Assembly (NCBI GenBank): GCA_032718865.1
Contig: JALUTQ010000004.1
Coordinates: forward strand, 1,488,001-1,552,000
Source: Tilletia caries
Taxonomy: Eukaryota; Basidiomycota; Exobasidiomycetes; Tilletiales; Tilletiaceae
Direction of reading: 5' to 3'
Length of the DNA: 64,000 nucleotides
The notes beneath the pieces were generated by a model. That model was not told where the DNA came from. It did not search any database and worked only from the letters and a program-made list of their open reading frames with translations. The position numbers and the translations under genes are program-made. Shown in pieces: positions 1 through 11,465 of this stretch (positions are counted from its first letter, which is position 1; each line of letters begins with the position of its first letter).

Positions 1-1018
1 CTGCACCAACGTCCCGAGAAAGGGCACCTGTGGCTGTAGACTTCGAGTTGAGGCTGTCCAGCTGTGTGTAGAAGGGAAACGACTTGTGTCTCCACTTCTT
101 GAGCTCGGGGCGACGCTAGAACAAATAGAATTTCAGACAGAGAGAGAGCAAGGGGTCAGATCATCAGTCGCACCACTGATATGAACCTGTCAGAGCATCA
201 GGGTCCACATTCCAAACACATCCAGCCAGAGTCCAGACAGGAACGAAGCTGATTCTCCATCGTATTTCCACCCATGCCCATGCGGCCCTGCTCCATTCTC
301 ACCTCAAATTCCAGGGAAGGAAAGGGATCGGAGTCTACTCACTTTCACCAGGTCATCCCACACCGCATCGTCGGCCGTGGCCACGCCCTTATCCTCATCC
401 CATCCAAACCCACTCATATCAACCAGCTCTTTCACTTCCTTGTACTGGGCCTTAAGCTGGAATACAACGAGAGATGTCATTGCAGGATCATCGGGCTGAG
501 CACAACGGGCAAGGAAGAAAAAGGAAAGATAGAAGGAAGGAAGGGAGAGCCTACTCACGTTCCGGTAATGGTTCTTCACATCGGCAAGGGCCTTTTTTCG
601 ACCCTTCTCGTGCAAAGGCTCGATTTCTTCAAGGACCCTAACCCAGAGCTCGGGCTGAGGAACATGTAACATAAAATTGGGAGTTGATCAGCAGCAGTTC
701 TTAAGATAGCCCAGAGACGTGGCCCAGTCAAGGGACCCCATCCAGGGCTCAGAGCCCAGAGGGCTCGGGATCGAGCAAAGAGACGAAAACAAAGGCGAGA
801 GAGATACCTACTTTGAAGCCACCTCCACTAGCCTTACCCTGCTGTTTGCCTTCTTCGAGGACATCAAGAAGCTTCTCGTCCTCTGTCGAAGCCCAGAAGC
901 AGTTCTCCTTACGCTGACCCGCCTGGGTGGCGGAAGCGGGCGGCGCCTGCGAAAGGGCCTCACCTTGACTTTGAGTCTGCGTCTCTTGAGCAGCGCTTTC
1001 AGAAGAAGAGGAAGACAT
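1..1018 (-). CDS. Myb/SANT-like DNA-binding protein (partial, runs off left edge)
   Basis: Probable nuclear DNA-binding protein with the Myb/SANT-like domain (Myb_DNA-bind_3 type) often seen in fungi and plants, sometimes as the partner gene of PIF/Harbinger transposons. Exons by consensus splice sites: 812-1018, 559-654, 343-456, and 115 to beyond position 1. After a Ser/Gln-rich start, exon 1 has ENCFWASTEDEKLLDVL and GGGFK, exon 2 PELWVRVLEEI, exon 3 the diagnostic SGFGWDEDKGVATADDAVW, and exon 4 RPELKKWRHKSFPFY, which is the usual linker after this domain. I chose the ATG at 1018; an in-frame ATG at 1081 would add 21 residues. It is divergent from SEC15 and shares its promoter. No transposase is visible next to it, so a host transcription factor and a transposon accessory protein are both possible. 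Confidence 0.75.
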
Positions 1019-1113
1019 TGCGACGAGCATGGATGATGGTACATGTGAGAGGAAGAGAAAAAATCTGAGGATCCTGGGCATGAGACGCTGCGAATGAATT
1101 GAATCTCCGACGG

Positions 1114-1287
1114 TGCGTCAAATCAGACTGCGTCCAGGTCTGAGCTGGACGCAAATTTTCACTAGGAAAAAGTTATCATGACGCAAGTTTTTGCGTCACG
1201 GAGAGTCTGCTGTACAAGTCATGACGCAACTGTGACAACTTTATCACATGACGCAAATTCAATTAGCAGCGTCACGCGTGACGCTGC
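1114..1287. promoter_or_regulatory. cluster of TGACGCAA sites and a 22-bp palindrome in a divergent promoter
   Basis: The 356 bp between the Myb/SANT-like gene and SEC15 contain TGCGTCA (1114-1120), GGACGCAA (1147-1154), TGACGCAA (1179-1186), TTGCGTCA (1191-1198), TGACGCAA (1222-1229) and TGACGCAA (1249-1256). A perfect 22-bp palindrome at 1266-1287 contains GCGTCACGCGTGACGC, that is two inverted TGACGC half sites around ACGCGT. TGACG-core sites are typical bZIP (CREB/ATF) targets; the identity of the binder here is inference. Confidence 0.6.
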
Positions 1288-1374
1288 AGCTGTACAGGCC
1301 CTTATGGGCGTTTGTTTGTTGGAGTGGATGGATCGTTGCGCAACGAACTCAAATAGGGCGTGGATGAGGCACAG

Positions 1375-4300
1375 ATGCTCACGGACGACATCGAGTTGAC
1401 AGTCACTGGGGACAAGGAGCACCGCATATACACAGCAGAGAAGACGAGCAAGATGGCACCACTGGCGCGCGGACGTCGGCCGCTCGTCTCGCTCGAGGTA
1501 CAGCTCCAACAGCTCACCCTCTTCAGCGACCTCGATGTCGATTCCGAGAACCTGGAGCAGATGCTCGGGCCCATGATCAAGGACCTCGACCAGGCCGGAC
1601 AGCAGGACGCCTTCCTGCGCACGTTACGCGGCTTCGTATCCGACAAGGAGCGCGAGATCCAGGCGGTGTGCGACAATAATCACCAGGACTTCGTCTCGTC
1701 GGTAGACAAGTTGCTCCATGTGCGCCATGGCACGCTCTCCCTCAAGGATCGGATCGGAGAGCTGAATGAGGACGTACAGGCGGGCGGTCAGTCTCTGGGG
1801 AGCAAGAAGAGACAGCTGTTGGAGACCCGGAGAGTTGCTCATAATATCGATGACGCTATCGAGACACTCCAGGCATGTCTGCGCGTGCTCGACATTGCGA
1901 ACCGCATCGACACCCTGATCGAGAGCAAGAAGTACTTCTCCGCGTTACGAGTGAGTGTTCTTCTCTGTCTCTCCTCTCTCGTGGGCGTGTGCCTCTGTTT
2001 TTCCAGCAAATGTGCTCCTTCCGTGGAAAATTCACACCAAACATATGTCCCCCCCTCCCCAAATTCTTTCAGTCACTCGACGAGCTCGAGAATGTGCACC
2101 TCAAACCTGTGCTCATGCACGAGTTCGCCCGCCTAATGCTCGAAGGCATCCCCCAGACGCGCGAACGGATCCGAGCCGCCGTCACCCGCGAGATGAAGGA
2201 GTGGCTGTTCGAAGCTCGTGAGAAGAGCAGGACTGTGGGCCGACTGGCTCTGGACGCGATGGAGCTTCGGCAGAAACGGTGGAAGGCGAAGGCGCAGAAG
2301 GATCCGATGCTTAGTTTGGCTAAGGTGAATAGTGCGATTGAGCTCGTTGTTAATGAGCGAATTGAATGTGAGTGCTTTCAAAAGAAGGAGACTTCGTAGC
2401 GGTTTCGCGCCTCTATAGATACGCTGACAATGAACCTTGTCATATGCTATAGACAACTTTGTGGACAACGAGCATGTCAAAATCGACTTCAAGCCACTCT
2501 ACCAGTGCATTCACATCTATGATGTCCTCAACATTCGTGAACAGCTTCAGCAGAGCTATCAGGAGGACAGAAGAGTGAGTGCAGAGCCCTTCGTTACGGA
2601 CCGCTTTCTTCCCTCCTCTGCGTTCGGACTGATCACTTGTATCCCACCCAGGCACAAGCCAACCTCCTCCTATCCCAAGGCCTCAACTTCTCCCCCTCCA
2701 ACCCGACCTTCCCAACCCTGCTCGAAGAAGTTGTCGGCTTCTTCCTTGTGGAATACCACGTCTTGCACACATCACCACCCGGCTTCCGAGTGGACTCCGA
2801 GGTGAACGATCTGTGGGATACGATGTGTGAGCGTGTGTTCCAGATCGTGAACATGGGCTTGAGCGAGTGTAGGGATACCAAGGTGTTCCTCACCACTAAG
2901 GCCGCTGTGCAGACTTTCATCCAGACACTTGAGGTGAGTGAGGTCTTTTTTGTATGCCTGTGTGTGTATTTCTTGGAGCTCACTCTGTTTTGATGATTTA
3001 TTATCTCTTCACCTTTTATTTCACGACAGGGCTACAACTTCTCCGTCGGCAAGCTCAACAAACTTCTACTTTCTCTCTTCGAGCGGTACGCCCAGCTACT
3101 TCGGGATCGGTTTGCACACGACTTCCAGCAGGCCATGAAGGACACGGAGCATCAGCCCATGATCGTTCAGAGCATGGACGAGCTTCAGAAGGTGCTCAAC
3201 GTCAGCTGGCTCGAACCTGGCGCACCCGATGCGTTAAGAAGGTGAGCTGAGAGGAAGTGGAGAAGGCGAACTTCGATGGTATTACTACGTAGCGGGACTC
3301 AAGTAACCCCAACTTATATTGCTCCTTTGCAGAAAACCGTTCCCCATCACTCTTCCATTCTCACATACATACCCGCTGTGTTGCATGGACATTCGAAATC
3401 TGGTGGACCAGTACTACACCTTCTCCGAAGGTTTCAGTCAGCACACCCGCGACATTGATGACATCCTCAAGAAGGTGAGGCACGTCTCAAGAAGTGTTTC
3501 TGACGATCTCTTGTGCTGTGATCTGATCTCACTCCCTGTCTCCCCACAGGCCCTCGACGAGCTCCTGATCCAGCAAGTCAGCACCGGTATCCGCTCCAGC
3601 TTGGAAAAGACCAAGCAACTGTCGCAGATCGTCCAGATCGTCGTCAACGCTGAGCACTTCCGTCTGGCGTGCGAAGAACTCGAGAACCTCCTCATCGCCC
3701 TCCGTGCCCCTCATCGCGGCGGCAAACTCAAACTCGACGCATCGTCGCATTTCGCAAGGACGCTGCAGATGGCACAGGGGAGAATCGACGGTGCGATTGA
3801 GGAGAAGCTCGCGCAGTTCTTGGAGATGGGGACCTTTGAGTGGACGCCGCAACGGGCCCGGTCCGAGGGTCGGACGGGCGCGACTGGTGCTGGTGCTGGT
3901 GCTGCGTCAACGACGCCGACGCATCTGGTGGAGCTGATGCGCTGGTTGGCTGACGTTGTGGAGAGTGTGCTTGCGTTGCTGAAGGAGAAGACTAAGGTGG
4001 GCACGTATCAGCGCGCGTTTGGGTACATCGCCAACCACATGCTCGTACGTATGACCGTGATCCTCATGCCATCCCTTTCTGAAGCGGTTTTGATCAGATC
4101 TGCTAATGCCCCTCCGCCTCGCCTCCACTCGCTCGACAGTACGGAACGCTGCTCGTCAAGGATGAACCATCGCTTAATCTCAAGGCACTGCAGAACGTCA
4201 AGGCCGAGGTCGACTTTCTATCCGAGAAGGCGCGAGAGAATAGCCGGGGCCAGGCTGCGAGTGCGTTTGACGAAATCAATCAGGTAAGTCGATACTCCCT

Positions 4301-4590
4301 TTCCCCTCGTACTTCAGTCCAACCCTTGCCCTCTCTCACACTGGATGGCTGACATCAGCCCTTCTTCTTTTGCCTTCGTCCCCCAGACACTGACCGTCAT
4401 CCTGAACGAAGCCGTTGTCGAGTACACCACGAGCACCTCGGTCCGCGCTGGGAAGTTCCCCGCGGTCAAGCCGGCGACGCTGGCGGCGTTGTTCGAGAAG
4501 CTGGCCCGCTTCCACGCCGGACGACAGGAGCACGAGTTGACACAGAGGTATACGAGGCAGAAGGAGGCGGTGTTGCGTGTCCGGAGGTGA
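1375..4590 (+). CDS. SEC15: exocyst complex component Sec15
   Basis: Subunit of the octameric exocyst that tethers secretory vesicles to the plasma membrane; Sec15 links the Rab GTPase Sec4 on the vesicle to the complex. Nine exons join in frame to about 823 residues, close to yeast (910) and human EXOC6 (804): 1375-1950, 2073-2367, 2453-2574, 2652-2933, 3030-3241, 3333-3474, 3550-4044, 4140-4283, 4387-4590. Recognisable stretches are LDIANRIDTLIESKKYFSAL in exon 1, LENVHLKPVLMHEFA in exon 2, and YPLCCMDIRNLVDQYYTFSE in exon 6, a hallmark of the family. The first in-frame ATG is 1375. A TGACGCAA cluster lies upstream. Exons 6-8 with their introns are copied at 30322-31246. Confidence 0.93.
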
Positions 4591-5084
4591 TGACGGAGTA
4601 TTACAGGATGGCGCGGGATTGTAACATGATTGGTGAAATTGTACGTTGCATCGGTTTCTGTCTGTCTGAATCTCAGTAAGAGGTCTTGCCTTGATGACAC
4701 GAGGGCGACTCCATCTTGCTCGTGGGCTCACTGGGCTGGCTTTGGAGAATGAGCGCGAGGGTGAAAAGTCTGGCCTGAGTGAGCGATGAACAGCGAGTAG
4801 TGAGCATCGGAGCGAGAACAACAGTGGAGCACTTTGTTTCAGAACGTGTCTTGTTTGTTTGTTGTACATTATTTCGCAAAAATGTTGTCTCTCCGCTTTG
4901 CACGGCCGCAGCGAGGGAGAGATCAGGCCAAGGACGACACGGCGTTGTGCGCAAGAGCACTTTGCAGGGGAGAATGATGGAGGCAGGGGGAAAGGAATGA
5001 GTGAGTGCTGTGGTGCGTGCGTTTCCTTCCATTCATTGCTCAGCCTGCTCGGACCACTTTTCAATCTCAGCTCTTTCCTATAAG
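4591..5084. other. SEC15 3' flank with a dispersed promoter-like repeat
   Basis: No gene seen. From about 4905 the DNA (GTTGTGCGCAAGAGCACTT, then AATGAGTGAGTGCTG) matches 7525-7700 imperfectly. In both places the repeat stands 150-250 bp upstream of an ORF, so it may be the duplicated promoter of two related genes (see 5085-5969 and 7792-11579). Confidence 0.5.
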
Positions 5085-5969
5085 TAAGACAGCTCCCTTC
5101 TGCAAGAGCTCACTCCCTTTCTACCCACTCCTCCCCCTTTCCCCTGGATCTGAATTCCTTTCTTTCTGCCATTCTCCTCCCATTACCCCGGCTCACTTCA
5201 TACACTTTGACAATCCCTCAACTCGTTCCTCTCGAACGTTCCTCCTACAGTCGCAGTCGACACCTCCATGGCCATCGCTGCTCTACCTTCCTGTCCTCAC
5301 GGACCAAGAGAAGGCTGAGGTCCCCAAAGCTGCTCCTGCCGACGAGAACATCGACATGCTCGCCGACCCATTTACATCTCGCTCGGCGACTTGATCAACT
5401 TCGCCCTTCTTAGCGACCAGGAGGTCAATCTGCTCAAGAACACAGACCTCACCCACGGGACCCGGCTCGTCAAGCATCTTTCCAACCAGTGTTCACGGGT
5501 GATCTCATCCCCGAGCGACTTTGACGAAACAGAACAACAGGCAAAGGAATTCCGAAGGAGTTTCCCTTCTCCTGTGAGTCGTTCCGGCCTCACCGCTCCC
5601 AGCTACACTGATCTCTTCTCATCCCACAGCACTTACGCTGCAGCCGTCGCCGTCGTCTGCTCGTGCATGAAGCTACGTGCTCCTCATCCCCTTTCGTGCA
5701 AGCACTCCGCTCGTTCTCATCCCGCCGCCCCTATGCGACGAACTCCTTCCGCAGTCTCCCGCCAACTCTGTATGCCTAACTTCTCCCAGCTTCGTCATCT
5801 CGGCACAGAAGTGCAAATGGTGGGTCTCGGGTACTTTCTCCCCGGTCAGTCTGATTTCGATCGCTCTTTCCCATCTGCAGGTGCCCCTGTGTGCACATCG
5901 AAGCTCGAGAACATTATGTCGCCAATCGTAAATCCGGTCACAGAGACGTTTGAACAGTGGAGAAGGTGA
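5085..5969 (+). pseudogene. degraded multi-exon gene of unknown function
   Basis: Coding-looking pieces with plausible splice sites but no continuous frame. One frame reads ADENIDMLADP up to about 5370, then a shift of one base is needed to continue into LGDLINFALLSDQEVNLLK and FDETEQQAKEFRRSFPSP, ending at a GTGAGT at 5576. A last exon after a CAG at 5880 reads SKLENIMSPIVNPVTETFEQ and ends at a GTGAGC donor at 5969. I do not recognise the family. The motif NFALLSDQEVNLLKNTDL resembles NDFLSDEDTELLVDTSLD of the interrupted ORF 7792-11579, and the upstream DNA is also shared, so the two are probably paralogues. Degenerate copies of the last exon recur near 13940 and 31290 at the head of units B and C. 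Confidence 0.3.
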
Positions 5970-6567
5970 GCACGGCTTTGCACATGTCTACACATGCTGC
6001 GGGTCCATGCGTCCATGGCTGATCATTCTTCCTCTGTAACATGTGTTTCCAAGCTTTGTGCCACAGCCGTCGGTCACGTCCTTGTCCACCAACTCAACGT
6101 TCCTCTCCCCTCCATCACCACCACTGATGAGTCGATGGGGATCCTGGAGACATTCACAATCAGGCCCGGAGATCTCGGTCTCCTCCGACGACCTGAACCG
6201 ATCTGGAGACTACTGGCCGCTCCGGTGGCCTCTTACCCTGACGGCTCAACGCGCGGAGGGGAGCCTGGAATTCTGATCAGAACCTCGACCAGAGCGCAAA
6301 CTTTCTTCCTCGCATCATTCTCCTTCCGGGACTGACAGAACTGTGCCGGCTCATTTATCTTCGCTATGATTCCCGAAGACAAGGCGTTGTCTTCGCTACG
6401 ATTCCCGGAGACGGGGCGCTGAATTGCTATGACAAGTCATCGGAACACCTTTCGGGGCGCTTCAGTTTATGTACTCGCCGCGGGCAATGCTAACAGCGTC
6501 GAAAAGATTGTCCGCTGCTGATCCGACTATGTACATACCAGCTTAGATTGTGCCGGGGGGATGAAGG

Positions 6568-6575
6568 TATAAATA
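6568..6575 (+). promoter_or_regulatory. TATA box of SSP copy A
   Basis: TATAAATA about 125 bp upstream of the SSP-A start codon, in DNA conserved with copy C (TATAAATA at 32463-32470). Copy B has a short deletion at the same place and lacks the motif. Confidence 0.6.
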
Positions 6576-6698
6576 ACGAGCATGCTGCTCATACTGGTCC
6601 AACCTTTCTCACTCGTCTCGCTCCCTTCCTTCTTTCAACAGCTCGCCGTGCACATTCAGCTACCACAGCTCAAAACATCTCATCAAGAACGATGTTCA

Positions 6699-7266
6699 AT
6701 GTTCGCTCCTCGCCTTATCCTCCTCGTGCTCTTCCTCCTTCTCGCCACACTGGCTAACTCTGCACCTCTTCCCGACGGGCAGGCCCCGTACTGCCTGAAT
6801 CAGTCTCCGCCGTCCACCGTGAGTACATCAACCGACCTACCCGATCTTGCAGGTGCTTTCGATTGAGGACACCGATTGAGGATACTGACATTTTTTTTTC
6901 GTGATTTGTAGCCGCCTGAAGCCCGCCCAGCACTGCCACTCCGACCGGATATCGATCTTTGGATGGAAGCACACCGTGAGTTCTCACATGTCCGGTCCGG
7001 AAGCAAACTCCTTATGAAAGCAGCATCTGACATTGGAGCGCCCCATCTGCTGTGATACGACGATGCGAGGAGCAGAAGAACTCACAGGCGATTACAATCG
7101 TCTCTGGCGACAGGCGGAACAGGCCGGGCTTCGCAATCTCATGAATCTGCCGAACGACCAGTTTGAACACGTCAATGAGATAATGGCCGAGGCAGGCCGT
7201 GTTCAGGAGCAGCTCCAGGAAGTCGTACGGCAGATCCAGCTTCTCAGAGGTGTTGCACGACCCTAA
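6699..7266 (+). CDS. small secreted protein, copy A
   Basis: Predicted secreted protein of 124 residues of unknown function, one of three paralogues here. Exons 6699-6818, 6912-6975 and 7076-7266 join in frame, and the intron phases are the same in all three copies. The N-terminus is a strong signal peptide: MFAPRL, then the hydrophobic ILLVLFLLLATLANSA, with likely cleavage after NSA. The mature part starts Pro-rich (PPEARPALPLRP) and ends in a charged, probably helical region (FEHVNEIMAEAGRVQEQLQE). A second ATG at 6691 in another frame opens only a short ORF and was not used. Small size, secretion and the transposon-rich setting suit a candidate effector, but function is inference; no known domain was recognised. 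Confidence 0.75.
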
Positions 7267-7791
7267 TTGCTGTCGTCACCAGAGGCGTGCCAAAACATGG
7301 TCCCATGTACGACAAATATCGACCCTGAAATTGTTTCACATGCGTTCAAGCAGCTTTTTCGTGCGCTTTACGAGGTGTGAGTGAAAAGCTGGATAGATGC
7401 GCGGACGTCACATACTGAGTGAGGGTGATAAAAAGCGGTAAAGAACGACCTGAAATAGGTGGGAACGGTCGGCTCGCCATGGCCTTTTATAGTAACCAAC
7501 CCCTTTTGGATCCTGACCTCTTGCACGACCGTAGTGAGGGAGACCAGGTCAAGAACGACAGCATAAAGGACGATGTTGTGCGCAAGAGCACTTGGCAGGG
7601 AAGGGAAACAAATGAGTGAGTGCTGCGGTGAGTGTGTTTCGTCCTTTGCTCTGTCTGCTCAGGCCTGTTTTCACTTCCATCTCTTCCCTACAAGAGGACA
7701 CCTCCCTTTCCCGACCTTTCCCCTCCCCTTATCATCACTTATTTTGACTCTCCAGGCTCAACTTGTTTCTCTTCTCCGGAACTTTCCAACA
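7267..7791. other. SSP-A 3' flank and repeat
   Basis: The first 160 bp are shared with the 3' flanks of SSP copies B (from 29678) and C (from 33111). From 7525 the DNA repeats the promoter-like segment of 4905-5090 and leads into the ATG at 7792. No other gene seen. Confidence 0.5.
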
Positions 7792-7919
7792 ATGAGTGGA
7801 ACGTGGATCACAAGTCGAACGGTTTTCCCCAGGGGGAGTGATAGGGACAAAACCACTTCTAACTAGGGACAAAACTGCTGACTGCGGACAAAACTCCCGC
7901 GTGGGAGCGCGTCAGAGCC

Positions 7920-10564
7920 ATGCTTCCACTTTCACCTGCGCAAGAAGCATATTTGATCACCATGCCACCGTTTCTGGCTCCTCCGCCAGAAGACACGTTC
8001 GATTCGAAGGAAGCGGCAATGAAGTATGCGCAGAAGTGGGCGCGAGCTGAAGGATACGCGGTCGTCACACACGCGTCTGCAAAAAAGGGTCGTTTCGTCT
8101 ACCTTCGCTGCGATAGGGGAAGCACATACAGGAACACCCGCAAGCTCCAAGACGACGACAGGCAGCGGAAAGTCTCATCAAGCAAGGTCGACTGCCAATT
8201 CCCAGCGCGCATCCATCTCACCGACAGTGGATCATGGGAACTCAGCGTCCAAAATGAGGCCCACACAGATCATGGCCCCTCTGAATCCTGCTTGTCGCAC
8301 TCAATCCAACGCCGATTCGATGCTTTGACGACCGAACGTGTGCTGGAACTTGCTCGATCCGGATCTCGAGTGCGCCAAATCGTGACTTTGCTTCAAGAAC
8401 AAACCCCTCCTGTCCTTGTCACCTCAAGGGACGTTTCCAACCTCATCGCCCGATACCAGCGAGAACTGCTCTAAGGTCGCCCTCCCGCCGAGGCGCTGCT
8501 CGATTGGCTCAAAGAACAAGGATGGCCGCACCTGGAGAAGACTGTTCCGGTCTCTGAAGACGCAAATCGCCTGGAGGGACTCTTGTTTGCGCATCCTCGG
8601 GGTCTGGAGCTTATGCGTCGCTTCAACACGGTGCTCGTTATTGATGCAACATACAGCACCAATAAAAATCGACTTCCACTCCTACACTCCGTAGGCTTCA
8701 CCAGCTCCAACCGGAGCTTCACGGCCGCCCTCGCTTTTTTGCCCAACGAGACGACGCTTACATACACCTGGGCATTGGCTGCATTGCAGCTTCTTTGCCC
8801 GACGTGGGAGCCACACGTCCTGGTGACAGACGAGGACGCTGCATTGAGCGCTGCAATCCTCAACACGTTTCCTCCCACAGTTTCGCAGGTCCTATGTCAA
8901 TGGCACATCAGACAAAATATGCAGAAACACGCGCGTCGCTCCCTTCTCGACGAGCAGGCGTACAAACTCATTCTGTCCGATTTTGACGAGGTACGAGACG
9001 CGCAGACGTTGGACCAACTCACCGAGGCCAGGAACGCGTTCATGGAGCACTGGGAGGACTCGCACCCGAAGCTCTGCGACTATCTGGACGAGAAATTGTC
9101 GGCCGAGCACCTTTGGGCAGGGCTCGGCACGACTATGGGATTTTACGACTATTACGACTATAGCCTCATACGACTATGAGCGACTATAGTCGTAGCCGCT
9201 GATAGTCGCACTTACGACTATGACTATGACTATGCTCCAGAAGATGTAAGACAATAGTCGCCATAGTCGCTAAAAATCTGGTCTAAAATTGATTTTGCGA
9301 CTATAGTTGGACAATAGCTGTACGTCAAGGCTATAGTCGCAACTCGCAGCAAACAATTCGGCTATAGTCCGACTATAGTATGTTATGGTCTGACTATAGC
9401 TTGGAGTTGCGATTATAGCCGCAGGCCCGACCGCCACCGGCCACCGCTATAGTCAGACTATGACATCTATTGCCCATGAAACACTATAGCCAGTCATAGT
9501 GCGACTATTATCGTTGGATAGTCGAACCATAGCCTGACTATATCCGATTTTAGACAATTAAAAGCGACCTACACTATAACTATTTATAGTCTGAAATTGG
9601 ACGTGCAACTATAGTGCGAAAAATTATTGTCCCAAAGTCCGACTATAGTGGCGCACAGGCGTTACAATTTTGGCTATAGTCACACTATAGTGCAAAATTT
9701 GGCTGCGCAAAAGCCTGCGACTATAGTCGACTATGGCACTATAGTCAGACTTACGACTATGACTATTACGGATTTTCAAAAAACGCCTACGACTACGACT
9801 ATGACTATGCCAAAAAACGTGCGACTATAGTCGGAGCCGAGCCCTGCCTTTGGGTTAACGCATACATCAACCGCCATCCACACATGGGGACGAGAGTCAC
9901 GTCTCGCGCCGAGGGAGCGCACGCTACCCTGAAGAACTGGCTCCATTCCCGCCATGTAAGTCTATTTGTCGTCACCCAGGCTCTCAAAAATCACTTCATT
10001 GTCCAGCAAACAGGCATTTCTTCCGACCTCGAGAATGATCGGTCCAAAATTCCAGTCACTCTCCTCGGCGATCCATTCTTCGTGCAAGTTTCGCGTACAG
10101 TCTCGCGCCATGCCCTCAATCTGATCAAGTACCAAGATGAGATGAGTCGTCGGCCGAAGAATCGCACCCCCGCGCCCGCCACACCGGCATGTGCCTGCAT
10201 ACTTCCACCGACAATGGGCCTGCCGTGCTTCCATGCACTGGCACGGCTGCGCGCGGCGGGAAAGCCAATTCCCCTGGATTTCATCCACCCTCAGTGGCGC
10301 ACTGCTGCAGGGCTTCTTGACGAACGAGTTCCCCGACTTCTGGATCCATTGTCGCCCAGCCAACGCAGAGTCGCAAATGAGGCTGCGGCCGCGACCACCT
10401 CTTCCGGCAGCATCCTCACAGGAAATGAGGCTGCACAGCAGGTGCACACTCGCAGGTCCCGTCGGTGCAAAAACTGCCATCAGACCGGTCACAATTCGAG
10501 CAAGTGTCCGTTACCATGTGGGCGCTGTCAAGGGGATCATCAGCTTGGTCAATGTCCCCATTGA
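7920..10564 (+). pseudogene. MULE transposase (disrupted)
   Basis: Mutator-type DDE transposase. The N-terminal part (KYAQKWARAEGYAVV...) looks like a FAR1-type zinc-finger region. The MULE catalytic domain has the first Asp in VLVIDATYSTNKN and the second in VTDEDAALSAAI, followed by CQWHIRQNM; the catalytic Glu is in SRAEGAHATLKNWL. A SWIM finger follows (CACILPPTMGLPCFHAL), then a CCHC knuckle (CKNCHQTGHNSSKC). An in-frame TAA at 8472-8474 splits the frame, and a 729-bp hAT-type element sits between the second Asp and the Glu; removing it with one 8-bp target copy restores HLWVNAYINRHPHMGTR in frame. The element is therefore probably inactive unless helped in trans. Confidence 0.9.
9118..9846. 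mobile_element. non-autonomous hAT-type element nested in the MULE
   Basis: 729 bp with an 8-bp target duplication, CCTTTGGG, at 9110-9117 and 9847-9854, and inverted ends starting CAGGGCTCGGC, both typical of the hAT superfamily. It has no coding capacity. The interior is unusual: the palindromic hexamer CTATAG occurs 16 times, mostly inside variants of CGACTATAGTCG. Confidence 0.85.
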
Positions 10565-10864
10565 TGGCTGATGCGGCGGTCTCTCTATAGTCTATACATG
10601 CATTCTCATCTCTCTGCTTTCAATTCAATCCTCATCTGATATCTTCTTTGGACTTTGGTACTGTTGTCTCTGATGTTTGCCTCCTTGCGCGCGAGCTTCT
10701 GAACCACAACTACCACCACCACCATCCCTCTCAAGCGGGAGTTTTGTCCCCAGTCCGAAGTTTTGTCCCCAGTCCAAAGTTTTGTCCCCAGTCGTAAGTG
10801 GTTTTGTCCCTATCACTCCCCTTTCCCCAGCGTCATAGCGTCAGTTGGGTTCCGACTCCACAGG

Positions 10865-11465
10865 CACTGTGCCATCCGAGGTAGTTTCCAGTTGGTGGAA
10901 ACCCCGTGAAAACTCGATAGTTTTCGCCGCCGAAAACTAAATAATGCGCAGCAGTTTTCCTACAGTTTTCCTATGTCGAAAACCCTTTGGTGTAGCACGG
11001 GCCACCTTATGTAAGCCTCCTGTAGACCACGCCACCGCGGTGGGGTCAAGTGCTACCACCGCCTGGTCTCAAGGTGTCGCTGCCCAGGCATGGCCTACCC
11101 GTGCCACTCGACACATCCACACTCACCACTGACCAGAGCATGTCTCAACACAAGTATACACAGGTAGCAATATAGTAATTCCACGGTTTCTGTCGTCAGA
11201 CATGAGCATCGCTTTGGTCAGGAAGCAGCTATGAATTTTCTGAGGTTGAAGCCGGTTACCTAGAAACCCTGAGACTGTTGAGCGGGGTCATGCCAATTGG
11301 GGAAACCAAGAGGTCTTTGCCCGGCATCGACCTCCCAGACCCGCTTCAAGTTTCCAAGTACCGAAAACCCTTCGAAAACTGCACAGTTGACAGTATTCAG
11401 ATCCAAAGAAAACTGCCCGAAAACTGGTCTAGTTTCCAGCGCCATGGAAACCCTTTGGCACAGTG
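10865..11465. mobile_element. CACTA-type (EnSpm) MITE
   Basis: 601 bp with ends CACTGTGCCA and TGGCACAGTG and a 3-bp target duplication AGG (10862-10864 and 11466-11468). Subterminal GAAAACT and GTTTCC/GGAAAC motifs repeat in both orientations, as in CACTA elements. No ORF of note. Excision restores the host frame described for 7792-11579. Confidence 0.75.

Larger units (their letters stand above)
5905..7440 (+). repeat. duplicated unit A (secreted-protein gene plus flanks)
   Basis: This segment shares sequence along its length with units B and C: the ...GGTCACAG(A)..AACG exon-like start, a GTGAGCAC(G/A)GCTTTGCAC block, GGCTGATCATTCTTCC, the SSP promoter, the three-exon SSP gene, and a 3' flank beginning TAATTGCTGTCGTCACCA. 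In B the unit is split by four mobile elements; in C only by one MITE. Boundaries are approximate because divergence rises towards both ends. Confidence 0.75.
7833..10821 (+). mobile_element. Mutator-like element (MULE)
   Basis: DNA transposon of 2989 bp with a perfect 9-bp target duplication, TTTCCCCAG, at 7824-7832 and 10822-10830. The ends begin GGGGAGTGATAGGGAC in inverted orientation. Inside both ends the motif GGGACAAAACT is repeated (three times at the right end), a subterminal array that may serve transposase binding. It carries one transposase gene, now broken by an in-frame stop and by a nested hAT-type element. Confidence 0.92.
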
